From assembly GCA_947495035.1 (NCBI GenBank), contig CANLXI010000022.1:62001-126000 (forward strand): 64,000 nt of DNA, written 5' to 3'. The translations under genes were made by a program, and so were the position numbers. Numbering within the stretch: the stretch's first letter is position 1; each line of letters opens with the position of its first letter. Below are positions 36,150 through 46,145 of this stretch, one piece after another. Below the pieces are notes generated by a model. That model searched no databases. It saw only the letters and a list, made by a program, of their open reading frames with translations, and was not told the origin of the DNA. Source of the DNA: an uncultured Granulosicoccus sp. (GTDB taxonomy: Bacteria; Pseudomonadota; Gammaproteobacteria; Granulosicoccales; Granulosicoccaceae).

Positions 36150-37115
36150 TCAGGGCATGCTGACCTGCGCCAGCAGTTCGCGGGCGTGCTGATGCCCGCT
36201 GCGTACCTGGCCTGTCATCCGATGACCGGCCAGCGCCGGAAAGACGTGGCGTACATCATCGGGCAGCACATGATCACGCTGCTCGATGAAGGCAAAAGCG
36301 CGGCACAGTTTCACCAGGCTGAGTCCGGCCCGCGGGCTCAATCCCGTGCCTGCCGTGCGACTGGCCAGCAGCAAGGCCTGGATGTAATCCAGTACCGGTG
36401 GGCTCAGGTGCACTTTGTCGCATTGTTTGCGCCAGCGATGGATCTGTCGACTATCGAGCAGGGCTTCGAGGCTGGCGACATCGGCGCGCATGTCGCCGTG
36501 TTCCAGCAGGGCACGCTCGGTTGCCGGATCGGGGTAGCCGATCTCGAGGCCAACCAGAAAGCGGTCCAGCTGTGATTCGGGCAGGGGAAAGGCGCCGAGC
36601 TGGTCGCCGGGGTTCTGGGTGGCGATGACGAAGAAGTCCTCGGCCAATGCATGGCTGACACCATCGACACTGACCTGTCGCTCTTCCATGGCCTCGAGCA
36701 AGGCGCTTTGTGCCTTGGGCGGGGCGCGATTGATCTCGTCGGCCAGCAGAATGGAGGTGAAGACCGGTCCCGGCTTGAATTCGAACTGCTGGTCGTGAGT
36801 ATTGTAGATGGAGACGCCGACGATATCGGCCGGCAGCAGATCACTGGTGAACTGCACGCGAGTCCAGTCCAGCCCCAGCGTGGCCCCCAGTGCATGCGCC
36901 AATGTGGTCTTGCCGACTCCGGGTACATCTTCGATCAGCAGGTGTCCGCGAGCCAGCAGACAGGCCAGAGCCAGAGTGGTCTGTTCGCGCTTGCCCATCA
37001 GGATACGTTCCAGCTGAGCGAGAACGTCCCGCATTTCGGCCATCGGTATGCGCTCCAGGGATGCGATTCCGAGACTGGACGGTTCACGAGAGGTCGTCGT
37101 TGCGGGCTGATTCAT
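36150..37115 (-). CDS. MoxR family AAA+ ATPase
   Basis: From the ATG at 37115 the protein is 321 residues; a TTG at 37124 is possible. It has Walker A in EDVPGVGKTTLAHAL, a Walker B/MoxR signature in LLADEINRAPPKAQSALLEAMEERQVS, and sensor motif IATQNPGDQLGAFPLPESQLDRF. MoxR ATPases act as chaperone-like remodelers, often with DUF58 and VWA partners. It is the first gene of the MoxR-DUF58-TgpA operon. It is divergent from the DUF349 gene with about 305 nt between starts. Confidence 0.94.
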   Translation of the reverse strand: MNQPATTTSREPSSLGIASLERIPMAEMRDVLAQLERILMGKREQTTLALACLLARGHLLIEDVPGVGKTTLAHALGATLGLDWTRVQFTSDLLPADIVGVSIYNTHDQQFEFKPGPVFTSILLADEINRAPPKAQSALLEAMEERQVSVDGVSHALAEDFFVIATQNPGDQLGAFPLPESQLDRFLVGLEIGYPDPATERALLEHGDMRADVASLEALLDSRQIHRWRKQCDKVHLSPPVLDYIQALLLASRTAGTGLSPRAGLSLVKLCRAFAFIEQRDHVLPDDVRHVFPALAGHRMTGQVRSGHQHARELLAQVSMP

Positions 37116-37420
37116 GGTGCTCAACGGGTGCGTAAAGTGTTGCTATCGGCCGCAGTACGACAAGCCTGCGGGTGAGTGGTCGGTCAATTGCCCCGCGAGG
37201 CCGGTCTGGCAGGTCGATCTGTGCTGGAAACCACACTAATCGGGGGCGTTGGTGTTGCAATGCGTTGCTGCATTCTGTAAATCCTGCTCATTGTCTGGCC
37301 GTTAACGGTGCCAATCCGATCATGATCGATGTCGGATGGTGTCATGTGCGGGAATGTGCGAGGCAGTTGTTATACTGGTGCCAGCCATCCGGCTTCGATT
37401 GTTGTTTACGTGTATCCAGT

Positions 37421-40324
37421 GTGAAAAATTTCTTGAAATCAGCTGCACACCAGCACAAGGACCCGCAGGTCCGACTCAGCTTCGTCAATGACGCAGATGC
37501 CAGTACACCTGAGTCGCAGGAAACACTTGCCGAGCTCGCCCGCAATGATGTCGATCTTGCCGTTCGTCTCGCGGCGATCGGCAAGCTCGACGAACTGAAC
37601 ATACTGCGCGAGCTGCTCGATGCCAACGGCGACGACGGTGGTGCCATCGCTACTGCAGCAGAGTCCAGACTGGTCGATAAGTTCAGTTCCGGCGATGTCA
37701 GCGATACCGCCATTCGTGCCTTGCTGGGCAGCCATGCCTCTCGTCTGGCGTTGCCGATAGCGGCCCACAGCTCGAGCGCCGAGCAGCGGGAACTGGCCCT
37801 TCAGGCCATCGACGACGAAACCACACTGGTGACCGTGGTGCAGCAATCGCGGCTGCACGATGCACGACTGGCTGCCGCCATGCGGCTGTCGCGGCATGAT
37901 TCCATGCGCTCGGCGCTGGCTGCGGTGCGCTCGCGTGACAAGGTGGTGGCCAAGCAGCTCCAACAGAAGCTGGATAGTGCGGCGGCAGAGGAGGCAGCCC
38001 TGATTGCCAGGCGGCACGCTGTCACCAGTACGCTCAAGCAGGTGCTCAGTCTGAATGAAGGTGTCTGGACTCCTCAGCATGGTGGCAAGTTGCAGGCTGC
38101 TAGAGAGCGCTGGGCCAAGCTGGAGCCCGAAGACAGGGCGTCACATGAAACGGAATTCACGGAAGCGATGACGATGGCAGAGCAACGCCTTGCCGATTAC
38201 ACGGCGGCACAGCAGGCAACGGCGGACAGTTCCGAGGCAACAGACTCGGCTGCTGGCGAGCATGGGCATGCTCCCATGGATGCTGCCAGCGAGCCGGCAG
38301 AGAACACGCCCGCAGCGGGCGATGGCGCAACGGACGAGACGGGAAGTGCGACCCCGGCGCAAGAGGTGCCTCGCATAGACGATCCGGCACTGACGCGCGT
38401 ACAGGAGATGCTGGCGACGGCGACCCTGACAGATCTGCCGGGCGCGCTCGAGAGCACACAGAGCGCGGTATCGCAGGATGAAACCCTGTCGGGCTCGGAT
38501 CACGTCAAGAGCGTATTGGCACATGGCCAGTCCATCGCCGTACTGTTCGACCCGCCTTATGACATCAACAAGGCCCGCCCCGGTGCCTTGCAGACCCGCA
38601 TCAAACGAGTGACGTCTTTACTGGATATTCCGCGCCTGCTGCCGGGTATCGATCTGTCCGGACACGCCTACGTCGGCGAATTGCAGGCACATCTTGCGCA
38701 ACTGAACGATCGCATTACCAAGGCTCGCCAGGAGTCCAGCGACCGCATCAAGGCCACGCATCGGCAGTTCGCCGCGCTGTCCGCGATCATCAAGGAAGGC
38801 AAGTGGGGCCCGGCAAACAGCATGCTGCGCCGTCTGCAGAAAAAGCTTTCCGCCATGGAAGCCGAAGAGCGTTCCAGTCTGGACGATAAACTGACGAGAG
38901 CCGAACAGCAGCTGGCGGAAATGGCCGACTGGCAGGACTTCGCGGCCCGTCCCAAGCTGGAAGCCTTGTGCGAATCCATGGAGGCCCTGCCAGCAAAGGA
39001 GCTCTCACCCGAAGCACTGGCCAAGGAGGTGCGTGAACTGCAGAGCGCCTGGAAGGCCATGGGTGTCAGTCGTGCCTCGAACGACCTCTGGACGCGCTTC
39101 AAGACAGCCGGCGATATCGCCTACCAGCCTTGCAAGGCCTGGTTCGAGACCAAGCAGCAGCAGCGGCAGGAAAAACTCGATGCCAAGGCGCGCTTGTGCG
39201 AACAACTGGAGTCGGCGCAGAACCTGCTGACACCCGATGCCGATGCCGAGCCGGACTGGAAGGCCATCGTTCGCCAGGTAAACAATGCCAAACGTGAATG
39301 GTCTCGCAACCGGGTTCCGGATCGCAAACCCGACAAGGCGCTCGAAGCCCGTTTCTCGGCAGCACTGAAACCGTTCGAAACGGCACTGACCGAACAGTAC
39401 GACAACAATGTCAAGGCCAAGGAAGAGCTGGTCGAGAAGGTGGCGGCACTGGCCGAAGGAGAAATCACCCAGCATACGGCCAATCAGGCAAAGAGCCTGC
39501 TCAGTGCCTGGAAACTCGTCGGCATCATGCGACGCAAGGAAGACCAGGCATTGTGGGAAGTGTTCAACGCTCACCTGGGTACGATCTTCAAGCACCAGCA
39601 TCAGGTTGAACGTCAGAAGCAGCGCGCCGGTCTCGAGCACGTCTTTCGGGCGAAGGACATCATCAAGCGTCTCAAGCAGTTGTCCCGCGGGGACTCGCTC
39701 GATGAGGCCGAAGTACAAGCCCTGAGCATGGAGTTCCAGGCCCTGGCAGAATTCCCGGAACGCGACAGGAAGTTTCTGCTGCGTGACTACCGACAGGCGC
39801 TGGAGGCCTGTTCACGTGTACAGGACAATGCCGCCAAGCGCCGCAGTCAGGCCGAACAGGAAGAGCGACTGCGTCTGCTGGGTCTGTGTGAACAGCTGGA
39901 ACAGGCTGTCGAGCAGCCGGATGGAGCCAGCGACACTCTGGTCGATGATGTGACTCATGCCTGGGAGGCCACCGATGTGAAGGTGCAGACCGATGTCGCC
40001 ACGGTGTTGCAGAAGCGTCGCGATGCGGCCTTGAAGCATCTGACCAAGGGCACGAAGCCGGATTATCAGGCCAACGAGGAAAAACGACGTGACCTGCTGA
40101 TCAAGATGGAAGTGGCTGCGGGCGTGGATACCCCGGCCGAGGACAAGGCCAGGCGCATGCAGTACCAGCTGGAACATCTGCAGGAAGGCATGACCTCGGC
40201 CGGTCTGGATGACAGCCGACAGGTCCTGAAGAAGCTGGAAAAGAAGTGGTTGGCCGCCGGCCCCGCAAGTCAGAGCGTCCAGGGTTCATTGCAATCCCGG
40301 TATCTGAAGGCATACCGACGATAG
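37421..40324 (+). CDS. Long DUF349 repeat protein
   Basis: The likely start is GTG at 37421 (VKNFLKSAAHQHKDPQVRL), giving 967 residues; the open frame continues upstream to 37172 without family-like sequence. The N-terminus (about 1-180) looks like alpha-helical HEAT-type repeats with many Ala/Leu/Asp. A low-complexity acidic linker follows (about 255-320). The rest contains several DUF349 units, seen as repeated segments with W and K such as ELQSAWKAMGVSRASNDLWTRF and KSLLSAWKLVGIMRRKEDQALW. The protein is cytosolic and highly helical. The function of DUF349 is not established. Confidence 0.88.
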   Translation: MKNFLKSAAHQHKDPQVRLSFVNDADASTPESQETLAELARNDVDLAVRLAAIGKLDELNILRELLDANGDDGGAIATAAESRLVDKFSSGDVSDTAIRALLGSHASRLALPIAAHSSSAEQRELALQAIDDETTLVTVVQQSRLHDARLAAAMRLSRHDSMRSALAAVRSRDKVVAKQLQQKLDSAAAEEAALIARRHAVTSTLKQVLSLNEGVWTPQHGGKLQAARERWAKLEPEDRASHETEFTEAMTMAEQRLADYTAAQQATADSSEATDSAAGEHGHAPMDAASEPAENTPAAGDGATDETGSATPAQEVPRIDDPALTRVQEMLATATLTDLPGALESTQSAVSQDETLSGSDHVKSVLAHGQSIAVLFDPPYDINKARPGALQTRIKRVTSLLDIPRLLPGIDLSGHAYVGELQAHLAQLNDRITKARQESSDRIKATHRQFAALSAIIKEGKWGPANSMLRRLQKKLSAMEAEERSSLDDKLTRAEQQLAEMADWQDFAARPKLEALCESMEALPAKELSPEALAKEVRELQSAWKAMGVSRASNDLWTRFKTAGDIAYQPCKAWFETKQQQRQEKLDAKARLCEQLESAQNLLTPDADAEPDWKAIVRQVNNAKREWSRNRVPDRKPDKALEARFSAALKPFETALTEQYDNNVKAKEELVEKVAALAEGEITQHTANQAKSLLSAWKLVGIMRRKEDQALWEVFNAHLGTIFKHQHQVERQKQRAGLEHVFRAKDIIKRLKQLSRGDSLDEAEVQALSMEFQALAEFPERDRKFLLRDYRQALEACSRVQDNAAKRRSQAEQEERLRLLGLCEQLEQAVEQPDGASDTLVDDVTHAWEATDVKVQTDVATVLQKRRDAALKHLTKGTKPDYQANEEKRRDLLIKMEVAAGVDTPAEDKARRMQYQLEHLQEGMTSAGLDDSRQVLKKLEKKWLAAGPASQSVQGSLQSRYLKAYRR

Positions 40325-40372
40325 TGCGACACCGGTTCGCCAGTGCAGTCACGGCGCGGACCGGTGTCCGCC

Positions 40373-41584
40373 ATGAATAGTCCGGTCACGCTCAAGGCGC
40401 TGGAGCGCGCCATGCACAATGACGAGCTGGTGCTGTTCTATCAGCCGAAGGTGTGTCTGCTCAGCGGAGAGGTCATCGGCGCAGAAGCGCTGGTCCGGTG
40501 GGCACATGGTGACGCATCGGTGCTGTCTCCGGACGAATTTCTGCCGATGGTGGAAAGCAATGGTCTGCTGCATGACCTGACGTTGCAGTTGCTGGACCAG
40601 TTGGTAGGCGCCATTGTCGAACTGCGGGACTCTGCGCCGATCAGACGCAATGCGCCAACCGGCTTGCTGCCACCGGAACTGTCCCTGTCCATCAATGTTG
40701 CACCCAACGACCTGGCATCACGATCGATCAGCAACCATATTGCCTCACTGTTGCAGGCCGGTACGATAAAGGCAGCCGAGCTGCAGATCGAGATCACCGA
40801 AAGTGCAGTGATGAGCAATGTCGACCTTGTCTATGATGATCTGGTCAGGATCAAGGACCTGGGAGTCAAGGTTCTGATGGACGACTTCGGGACCGGCTAT
40901 TCCTCGATCGACCGGCTCAGTCAATTGCCCTTCGATGCCTTGAAGCTTGACCAGGGCATGGTCAAGCGCATGGGCACGTCCCTGCAGAATCTCGATGTCG
41001 TGCGCTCTGCCATCTCGATGGCCAGAGAGCTGGGCATGACCTCGGTGGCCGAAGGTATCGAGTCCGAATCGGTCTACAATTTCCTGATCGCGCATGGTTG
41101 CGAGGAAGGGCAGGGGTATTTTCTGGGCCGTCCGATGTCGCTTGCCGATTTCAGGGCTTTCGTGACTACCGAGCACGACTTCGAGGGCTCGCAGATCGGT
41201 CGGGTACACCAGGCCTGTCTCAACCTGCTGCGATTTCGCAAGACACTGGTGGATGCCGCTTTCTGCAGTCGAGTCGGGGAAGGCGTTGCCCTGCAGTCGG
41301 TGGCTGATCCCGGCCTGCAATCCGATGTGGTCAGTACACGGCTCGGATTGTGGTATTTCGGCATTGGCCAGCGGCTGGTTTCCCACCCGGTATTCAACGA
41401 GATCGAAGAACCATTGCGCAAGGTTCACGGCAGTGGTCTGAAGTTTCTGGAAGAGCTTGAACGGCATCGGTCAGTTGCCATGCTTGATCAGCAGTTGGCT
41501 GACATCGATCAGCAGGTGAATCGCCTGATCAGCCTGCTGCATTCACTGGAACGCTCCATTCTGGCGTGCAAGCAGAATCGTTAG
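40373..41584 (+). CDS. EAL phosphodiesterase with degenerate CZB-like domain
   Basis: The ATG at 40373 gives 403 residues; a GTG at 40343 is also in frame. The EAL domain has Glu38-Ala-Leu, LQIEITESAVM, VLMDDFGTGYSSIDRL, DALKLDQ and SVAEGIE, so c-di-GMP hydrolysis is likely. From about residue 285, QACLNLLRFRKTLVDAAF, RLGLWYFGIGQRL and PLRKVHGSG follow the layout of a chemoreceptor zinc-binding (CZB) domain, but most zinc ligand positions are changed (see findings). There is no membrane helix. The gene lies 48 nt after the DUF349 gene and may be cotranscribed. Confidence 0.87.
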   Translation: MNSPVTLKALERAMHNDELVLFYQPKVCLLSGEVIGAEALVRWAHGDASVLSPDEFLPMVESNGLLHDLTLQLLDQLVGAIVELRDSAPIRRNAPTGLLPPELSLSINVAPNDLASRSISNHIASLLQAGTIKAAELQIEITESAVMSNVDLVYDDLVRIKDLGVKVLMDDFGTGYSSIDRLSQLPFDALKLDQGMVKRMGTSLQNLDVVRSAISMARELGMTSVAEGIESESVYNFLIAHGCEEGQGYFLGRPMSLADFRAFVTTEHDFEGSQIGRVHQACLNLLRFRKTLVDAAFCSRVGEGVALQSVADPGLQSDVVSTRLGLWYFGIGQRLVSHPVFNEIEEPLRKVHGSGLKFLEELERHRSVAMLDQQLADIDQQVNRLISLLHSLERSILACKQNR

Positions 41585-41662
41585 CCATGCAGCGGCTGGC
41601 ATCGATTCGGCACGACAGACTGGCAGCGCCGAGGGAGAGTACACGTTAGTTTGTCAGTGGCG

Positions 41663-41678
41663 CCGCTCGTCGGAGCGG
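41663..41678. other. Hairpin upstream of P-II gene
   Basis: CCGCTC and GAGCGG form a perfect 6-bp stem with a 4-nt loop. TTGACA, a candidate -35 box, lies at 41682-41687 just after it; no convincing -10 follows at normal spacing. It may be a weak terminator of the EAL gene or part of the P-II regulatory region. Confidence 0.3.
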
Positions 41679-41701
41679 TCATTGACATCCGCTATCGCTA
41701 G

Positions 41702-42139
<438 letters not shown>

Positions 42140-42271
42140 ACAGTGAATCGGTACTGGCTGCGGCAGGTGTCTGTACTGCCGCGTCCGGTGACAGGCGCGA
42201 AGAGGTCGGTCTGATCCGAGCGACACGGCCACCGGACTCCATTCCGGGGCTCGTGGTGTTGACGTGAGGGT

Positions 42272-43177
42272 CTAGCGTTCCCAGGGTGGATTGGGTGTGA
42301 ACTTGGCGACCATGAAGTCGGTGAAGACCCGAACCTTGTTGCTCAGGTGACGGCGGTGCGGGTAGACCAGCTGGATGGTCGAGCTGTCGACCGTGTGTTC
42401 CTGCAGCAGGGGCACGATCACTCCCTTTTCCAGAGATGGCTGAACCACGTAGGAGGCCAGGCGAGCAATACCGATACCGGCCTTGACCGCTTCGTGCAGT
42501 GCCGAGGCACTGTTCGTGTGGAAGTTGCCTTTCACTCGCTGCACGCGAACGCCGTCCGGTGTGGAGAACTCCCAGTCATTGAAGTGATGAATGGCCGAGT
42601 GAGTCAGGCAGTTGTGGTTCAACAGGTCTTCCGGTGTCTGTGGTGTGCCATGCTTCGACAGATATTCGGGAGAGGCACAGATAACGCGTTTGTTGACTGT
42701 CAGACGCCGGGCAACCAGTGATTCATCGGTGAGGCCATCGCTGAGTACCAGCGCCACATCGACACCTTCTCCCACCAGGTCGACTTCGCGTTCGGTCAAC
42801 TCCAGTTCGACGCGCAGATCCGGAAACTGCGCCATGAACTCGGGCATCAGCTTGATCATCTGCAATCTGGCGAAGGCCGAGACAGTGGTGATGCGCAGGG
42901 TGCCACTGACCTTGTCATGCAAGGCCATGACCGCATCTTCGGCCTGCTTGATTTCATCCAGAATGGCCCCGCAACGGTCGTTGAAGGCATGGCCTTCGGC
43001 CGTCATGCTCAATTTGCGGGTCGTGCGCTGGAACAGGCGTGCGCCAAGCCGATCCTCAAGCCGGGTTATCAGCTTGCTGACGGCGGAAGGGGTCAAGTCG
43101 AGCTCTCGTGCGGCTGCAGAAAAGCTGCCCATATCGGCAGCTTTCGAGAACACCAACATCTCAGTGTATTTATCCAT
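42272..43177 (-). CDS. LysR-family transcriptional regulator
   Basis: The 301-residue protein has the LysR winged helix-turn-helix at the N-terminus (MDKYTEMLVFSKAADMGSFSAAARELDLTP; AVSKLITRLEDRLGARLFQRTTR) and a two-lobe effector domain. Length is typical. It is divergent from an ABC exporter gene (248 nt between starts), a possible target but not proved. The effector is unknown. The A/T-rich shared region could hold T-N11-A sites. Confidence 0.93.
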   Translation of the reverse strand: MDKYTEMLVFSKAADMGSFSAAARELDLTPSAVSKLITRLEDRLGARLFQRTTRKLSMTAEGHAFNDRCGAILDEIKQAEDAVMALHDKVSGTLRITTVSAFARLQMIKLMPEFMAQFPDLRVELELTEREVDLVGEGVDVALVLSDGLTDESLVARRLTVNKRVICASPEYLSKHGTPQTPEDLLNHNCLTHSAIHHFNDWEFSTPDGVRVQRVKGNFHTNSASALHEAVKAGIGIARLASYVVQPSLEKGVIVPLLQEHTVDSSTIQLVYPHRRHLSNKVRVFTDFMVAKFTPNPPWER

Positions 43178-43425
43178 ACTTGATTTGTGCTAAATATTCA
43201 CAGTTGTCTGTCTTTTATCAAGAATTGCGGCCGATCGTCAAGCCAATATTCTCGCTTATTGCCCTAGCATACCGGACACAGGCACAAGACATGAGAGAAG
43301 AACGAATAAACGTGGTTGCCAAGGGCAATATTGGGTGGCTTTTTCTCGAATGACACCCTGACAAGGGTATCGGCAGGCAGAGCTGTAGCGTTACCCTGTT
43401 GCATTGCCCTGACAGAATCGACACC

Positions 43426-45264
43426 GTGTTCCGCTTCTTCGAATCGCTGGTTGACCCCTTGCAAGCCCGGGAGGCATCGCGTCCGCCCGAGGAAACGCTG
43501 GCGTTCTTCCGCTTCTTTCTGTATCCCGTGCGTCATGTGCTGCTGGCCACACTTGCACTGTCGGGTGTGGCGGCGCTCAGTGAACTGTATGTGTACATCT
43601 ATCTGGGACGCATTCTGGACTGGATGGGGAGTACCGAGCCTTCGGCCTTTCTCGACACACATGGCACGGCTCTGCTATGGATGGCCATTGTGGCCCTGCT
43701 GGTGCGTCCGCTCACCCAGTTGAGCAGTCGCGCCATCATCAATCTGGCACTGGCACCGGGTATCACCAACGCCACGCGCTGGCAGAACCACCGTTACGTT
43801 CTGAAGCAGAGCATGACCTTCTTCCAGAACGACTTTTCCGGGCGAGTGGCGCAGAAAGTGATGCAGACGGGTCATGCGGTGCGCGAGACCGTTGTCAACA
43901 TCGTGGACGGCGCCTGGACACTGCTCATCTATCTGGCCGGTACCCTGATCCTGTTTGCCGACATCAACCATTATCTGCTGATCCCGATGCTGCTGTGGTC
44001 GGTGGCCTACGGTGCCGTGGTCGTGTTCATGGTGCCGCCGGTTCGCAGCAAGTCGGCACGCCTGTCGGAAGCCAATGCGGCATTGATGGGCAGCGTGGTC
44101 GACAGTTACACCAACATCCAGTCCGTCAAGCTGTTCGCCCACCATTCGCTGGAGTCGGAACATGCCGGTGAACGGCTGCAGCGTCATACCCTGGCCTTTC
44201 GGGTTCTGATGCGGGCCATCCTGACCATGACCGTCACGCTGACCACGCTCAACACCCTGCTGATCGGCATCATGGCCATCGCATCGATCGCCTTGTGGAT
44301 GCACGGGATGATCAGCGTTGGCGAAATTGCCGTGGCCAATGGTCTGGTGCTGCGACTCAATCAGATGTCGGGGCGGGTACTGCGCACCATCACCTCTCTG
44401 TTCGAGAACGTCGGTACGGTGCAGAACGGCATTCCGACGATATCGCAGCCTCTGGCAGTGACCGACGCCAGCGATGCGGTCTCACTGCAGGTCTCACAGG
44501 GTCGTATCGTGTTCGACAAGGTTGACTTCGCCTATGAACCGGAGGCTCGACAGGCTTCCGTGGTCGAGGGGCTCGACTTCGAGATCCTGCCAGGAGAGAA
44601 GGTCGGCCTGGTCGGTCGCTCAGGGGCAGGCAAGTCGACGCTGGTGAATTTGCTGATGCGGTTTCATGACGTGGACAGCGGACGGATTCTCATTGACGGG
44701 CAGGACATCCGTACGGTCACGCAGGACAGTTTGCGTGAATCGATTGCCGTCGTGACTCAGGATACCTCCCTGCTGCATCGCTCGATTCGCGACAATATCC
44801 GTTATGGCCGGGCAGGTGCCACGGATGAGCAGATCGTGCGGGCGGCGCAACAGGCGGAGGCCATGAGCTTCATTCCGGGGCTGACCGATCCACAGGGGCG
44901 TCGCGGTCTGGATGCCTACGTCGGTGAGCGTGGCGTCAAGCTCTCCGGAGGCCAGCGCCAGCGTATCGCCATCGCGCGGGTCCTGCTCAAGGACGCGCCG
45001 ATTCTGGTACTGGACGAGGCCACCTCGGCACTGGACTCCGAGGTGGAAGCGGCCATCCAGGAAAAGCTGGTCGAGCTGATGACAGGCAAGACCGTACTCG
45101 CCGTGGCACACCGCCTGTCGACGATCGCCGCCCTCGACAAGCTGATCGTACTGGAGCACGGCCGCATCGTCGAAACCGGCACCCACACCGACCTGATCGC
45201 GCGGAACGGCCTCTACGCCCGCCTCTGGAACCGCCAGTCCGGCGGCTTCCTCGGCGACCAGTAA
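43426..45264 (+). CDS. ABC exporter, fused permease and ATPase
   Basis: The likely start is GTG 43426 (VFRFFESLVDPL), giving 612 residues. About six membrane helices span 30-330. The ATPase domain has Walker A GRSGAGKST, signature LSGGQRQRIAIARV, Walker B ILVLDEATSALD and AHRLSTI. This is the half-transporter type of the MsbA/ABCB class and should act as a dimer. Substrate cannot be read from sequence. It is divergent from a LysR gene. The open frame starts 27 nt earlier at TTG 43399. Confidence 0.92.
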   Translation: MFRFFESLVDPLQAREASRPPEETLAFFRFFLYPVRHVLLATLALSGVAALSELYVYIYLGRILDWMGSTEPSAFLDTHGTALLWMAIVALLVRPLTQLSSRAIINLALAPGITNATRWQNHRYVLKQSMTFFQNDFSGRVAQKVMQTGHAVRETVVNIVDGAWTLLIYLAGTLILFADINHYLLIPMLLWSVAYGAVVVFMVPPVRSKSARLSEANAALMGSVVDSYTNIQSVKLFAHHSLESEHAGERLQRHTLAFRVLMRAILTMTVTLTTLNTLLIGIMAIASIALWMHGMISVGEIAVANGLVLRLNQMSGRVLRTITSLFENVGTVQNGIPTISQPLAVTDASDAVSLQVSQGRIVFDKVDFAYEPEARQASVVEGLDFEILPGEKVGLVGRSGAGKSTLVNLLMRFHDVDSGRILIDGQDIRTVTQDSLRESIAVVTQDTSLLHRSIRDNIRYGRAGATDEQIVRAAQQAEAMSFIPGLTDPQGRRGLDAYVGERGVKLSGGQRQRIAIARVLLKDAPILVLDEATSALDSEVEAAIQEKLVELMTGKTVLAVAHRLSTIAALDKLIVLEHGRIVETGTHTDLIARNGLYARLWNRQSGGFLGDQ

Positions 45265-45271
45265 TTCCTGG

Positions 45272-45382
45272 CAGACACCCACATCTCGGTTCCCACCAGG
45301 CACAACCAGACACCCATGAACCAATCCGGCCACTGGTAGCAGACACCACATCCGGTCCCCGCTGATCATCACCAGACACCCA
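45272..45382. repeat. Short degenerate direct repeats
   Basis: CAGACACC(C/A) occurs four times at 45272, 45307, 45340 and 45373, 33-35 nt apart, in the gap between the ABC exporter and HNH genes. The unit interiors are only loosely alike. No gene is seen in the repeats. Confidence 0.55.
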
Positions 45383-45536
45383 CTTGCGATGGCACCTCAT
45401 GCAGCCACCACGGCGTTGTCTCTCGTTGATGCCGGACTCAGCGACGTACAGAAGCAGGTTCGCTGGTCATCGCCTGTTAACAACGATTGTGGTATACAAA
45501 GACGAACAGGAGGACGACGGCCACGACGAACTGACC

Positions 45537-46127
45537 ATGAACAGCAAAGTACTGCGCCTGAACAAGGCCGGTACTCCCATTGCCTGGCTCAGCTGGCAGG
45601 AGACTGCCACACTGCTTGTAAAGGAACAGGTTATCTGGAGTATCGGAGCAACCATTCACACTGTCCGAGGGGGGTATAACAAGTCCGGAATTCGCTCGAG
45701 TCTGGAATTGCCAAGCATCATTGCCTGCGATGGCAAGGTGGACAATCACCAGTTCACACCTGCACTGAGCAATGGTCTGCTGTTCGCCCGCGATCAGATG
45801 ATGTGCATGTACTGCGGTGTCGAGTTTCCTGCCAGGGAGCTGTCCAGGGATCACGTCATACCGACGTCGAAAGGTGGCAGGGACCTCTGGACAAACTGTG
45901 TGACGGCTTGTCGACGCTGCAATAACCGCAAGGGAGACCTGACGCCCGAGCAGGCCAACATGCAGTTGCTGGCTGTGCCCTTCGCCCCCAACCGGCATGA
46001 ATACTTCTATCTGTCCAACAGGGATGTACTGGCTGACCAGATGGAGTTTCTCAAGGCCAGGTTCTCGGCAAATGGCAGTGCCTTTGCTGGCGATATCGAA
46101 CCGGGAAAATTGCGCCGCCGTACCTGA
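45537..46127 (+). CDS. HNH endonuclease
   Basis: The ATG at 45537 gives 196 residues and the family-like start MNSKVLRLNKAGTPIAWLSW. The HNH region reads MYCGVEFPARELSRDHVIPTSKGGRDLWTNC then RRCNN, with paired CxxC-like zinc ligands and the catalytic His in DHVIP. These stand-alone HNH proteins are common in proteobacteria and have no clear role. AGGAGG lies 24 nt before the ATG, unusually far; an upstream GTG (45489) is also in frame. It converges on the metalloprotease gene. Confidence 0.88.
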   Translation: MNSKVLRLNKAGTPIAWLSWQETATLLVKEQVIWSIGATIHTVRGGYNKSGIRSSLELPSIIACDGKVDNHQFTPALSNGLLFARDQMMCMYCGVEFPARELSRDHVIPTSKGGRDLWTNCVTACRRCNNRKGDLTPEQANMQLLAVPFAPNRHEYFYLSNRDVLADQMEFLKARFSANGSAFAGDIEPGKLRRRT

Positions 46128-46145
46128 TTCGGCAATGAAAGGTCG

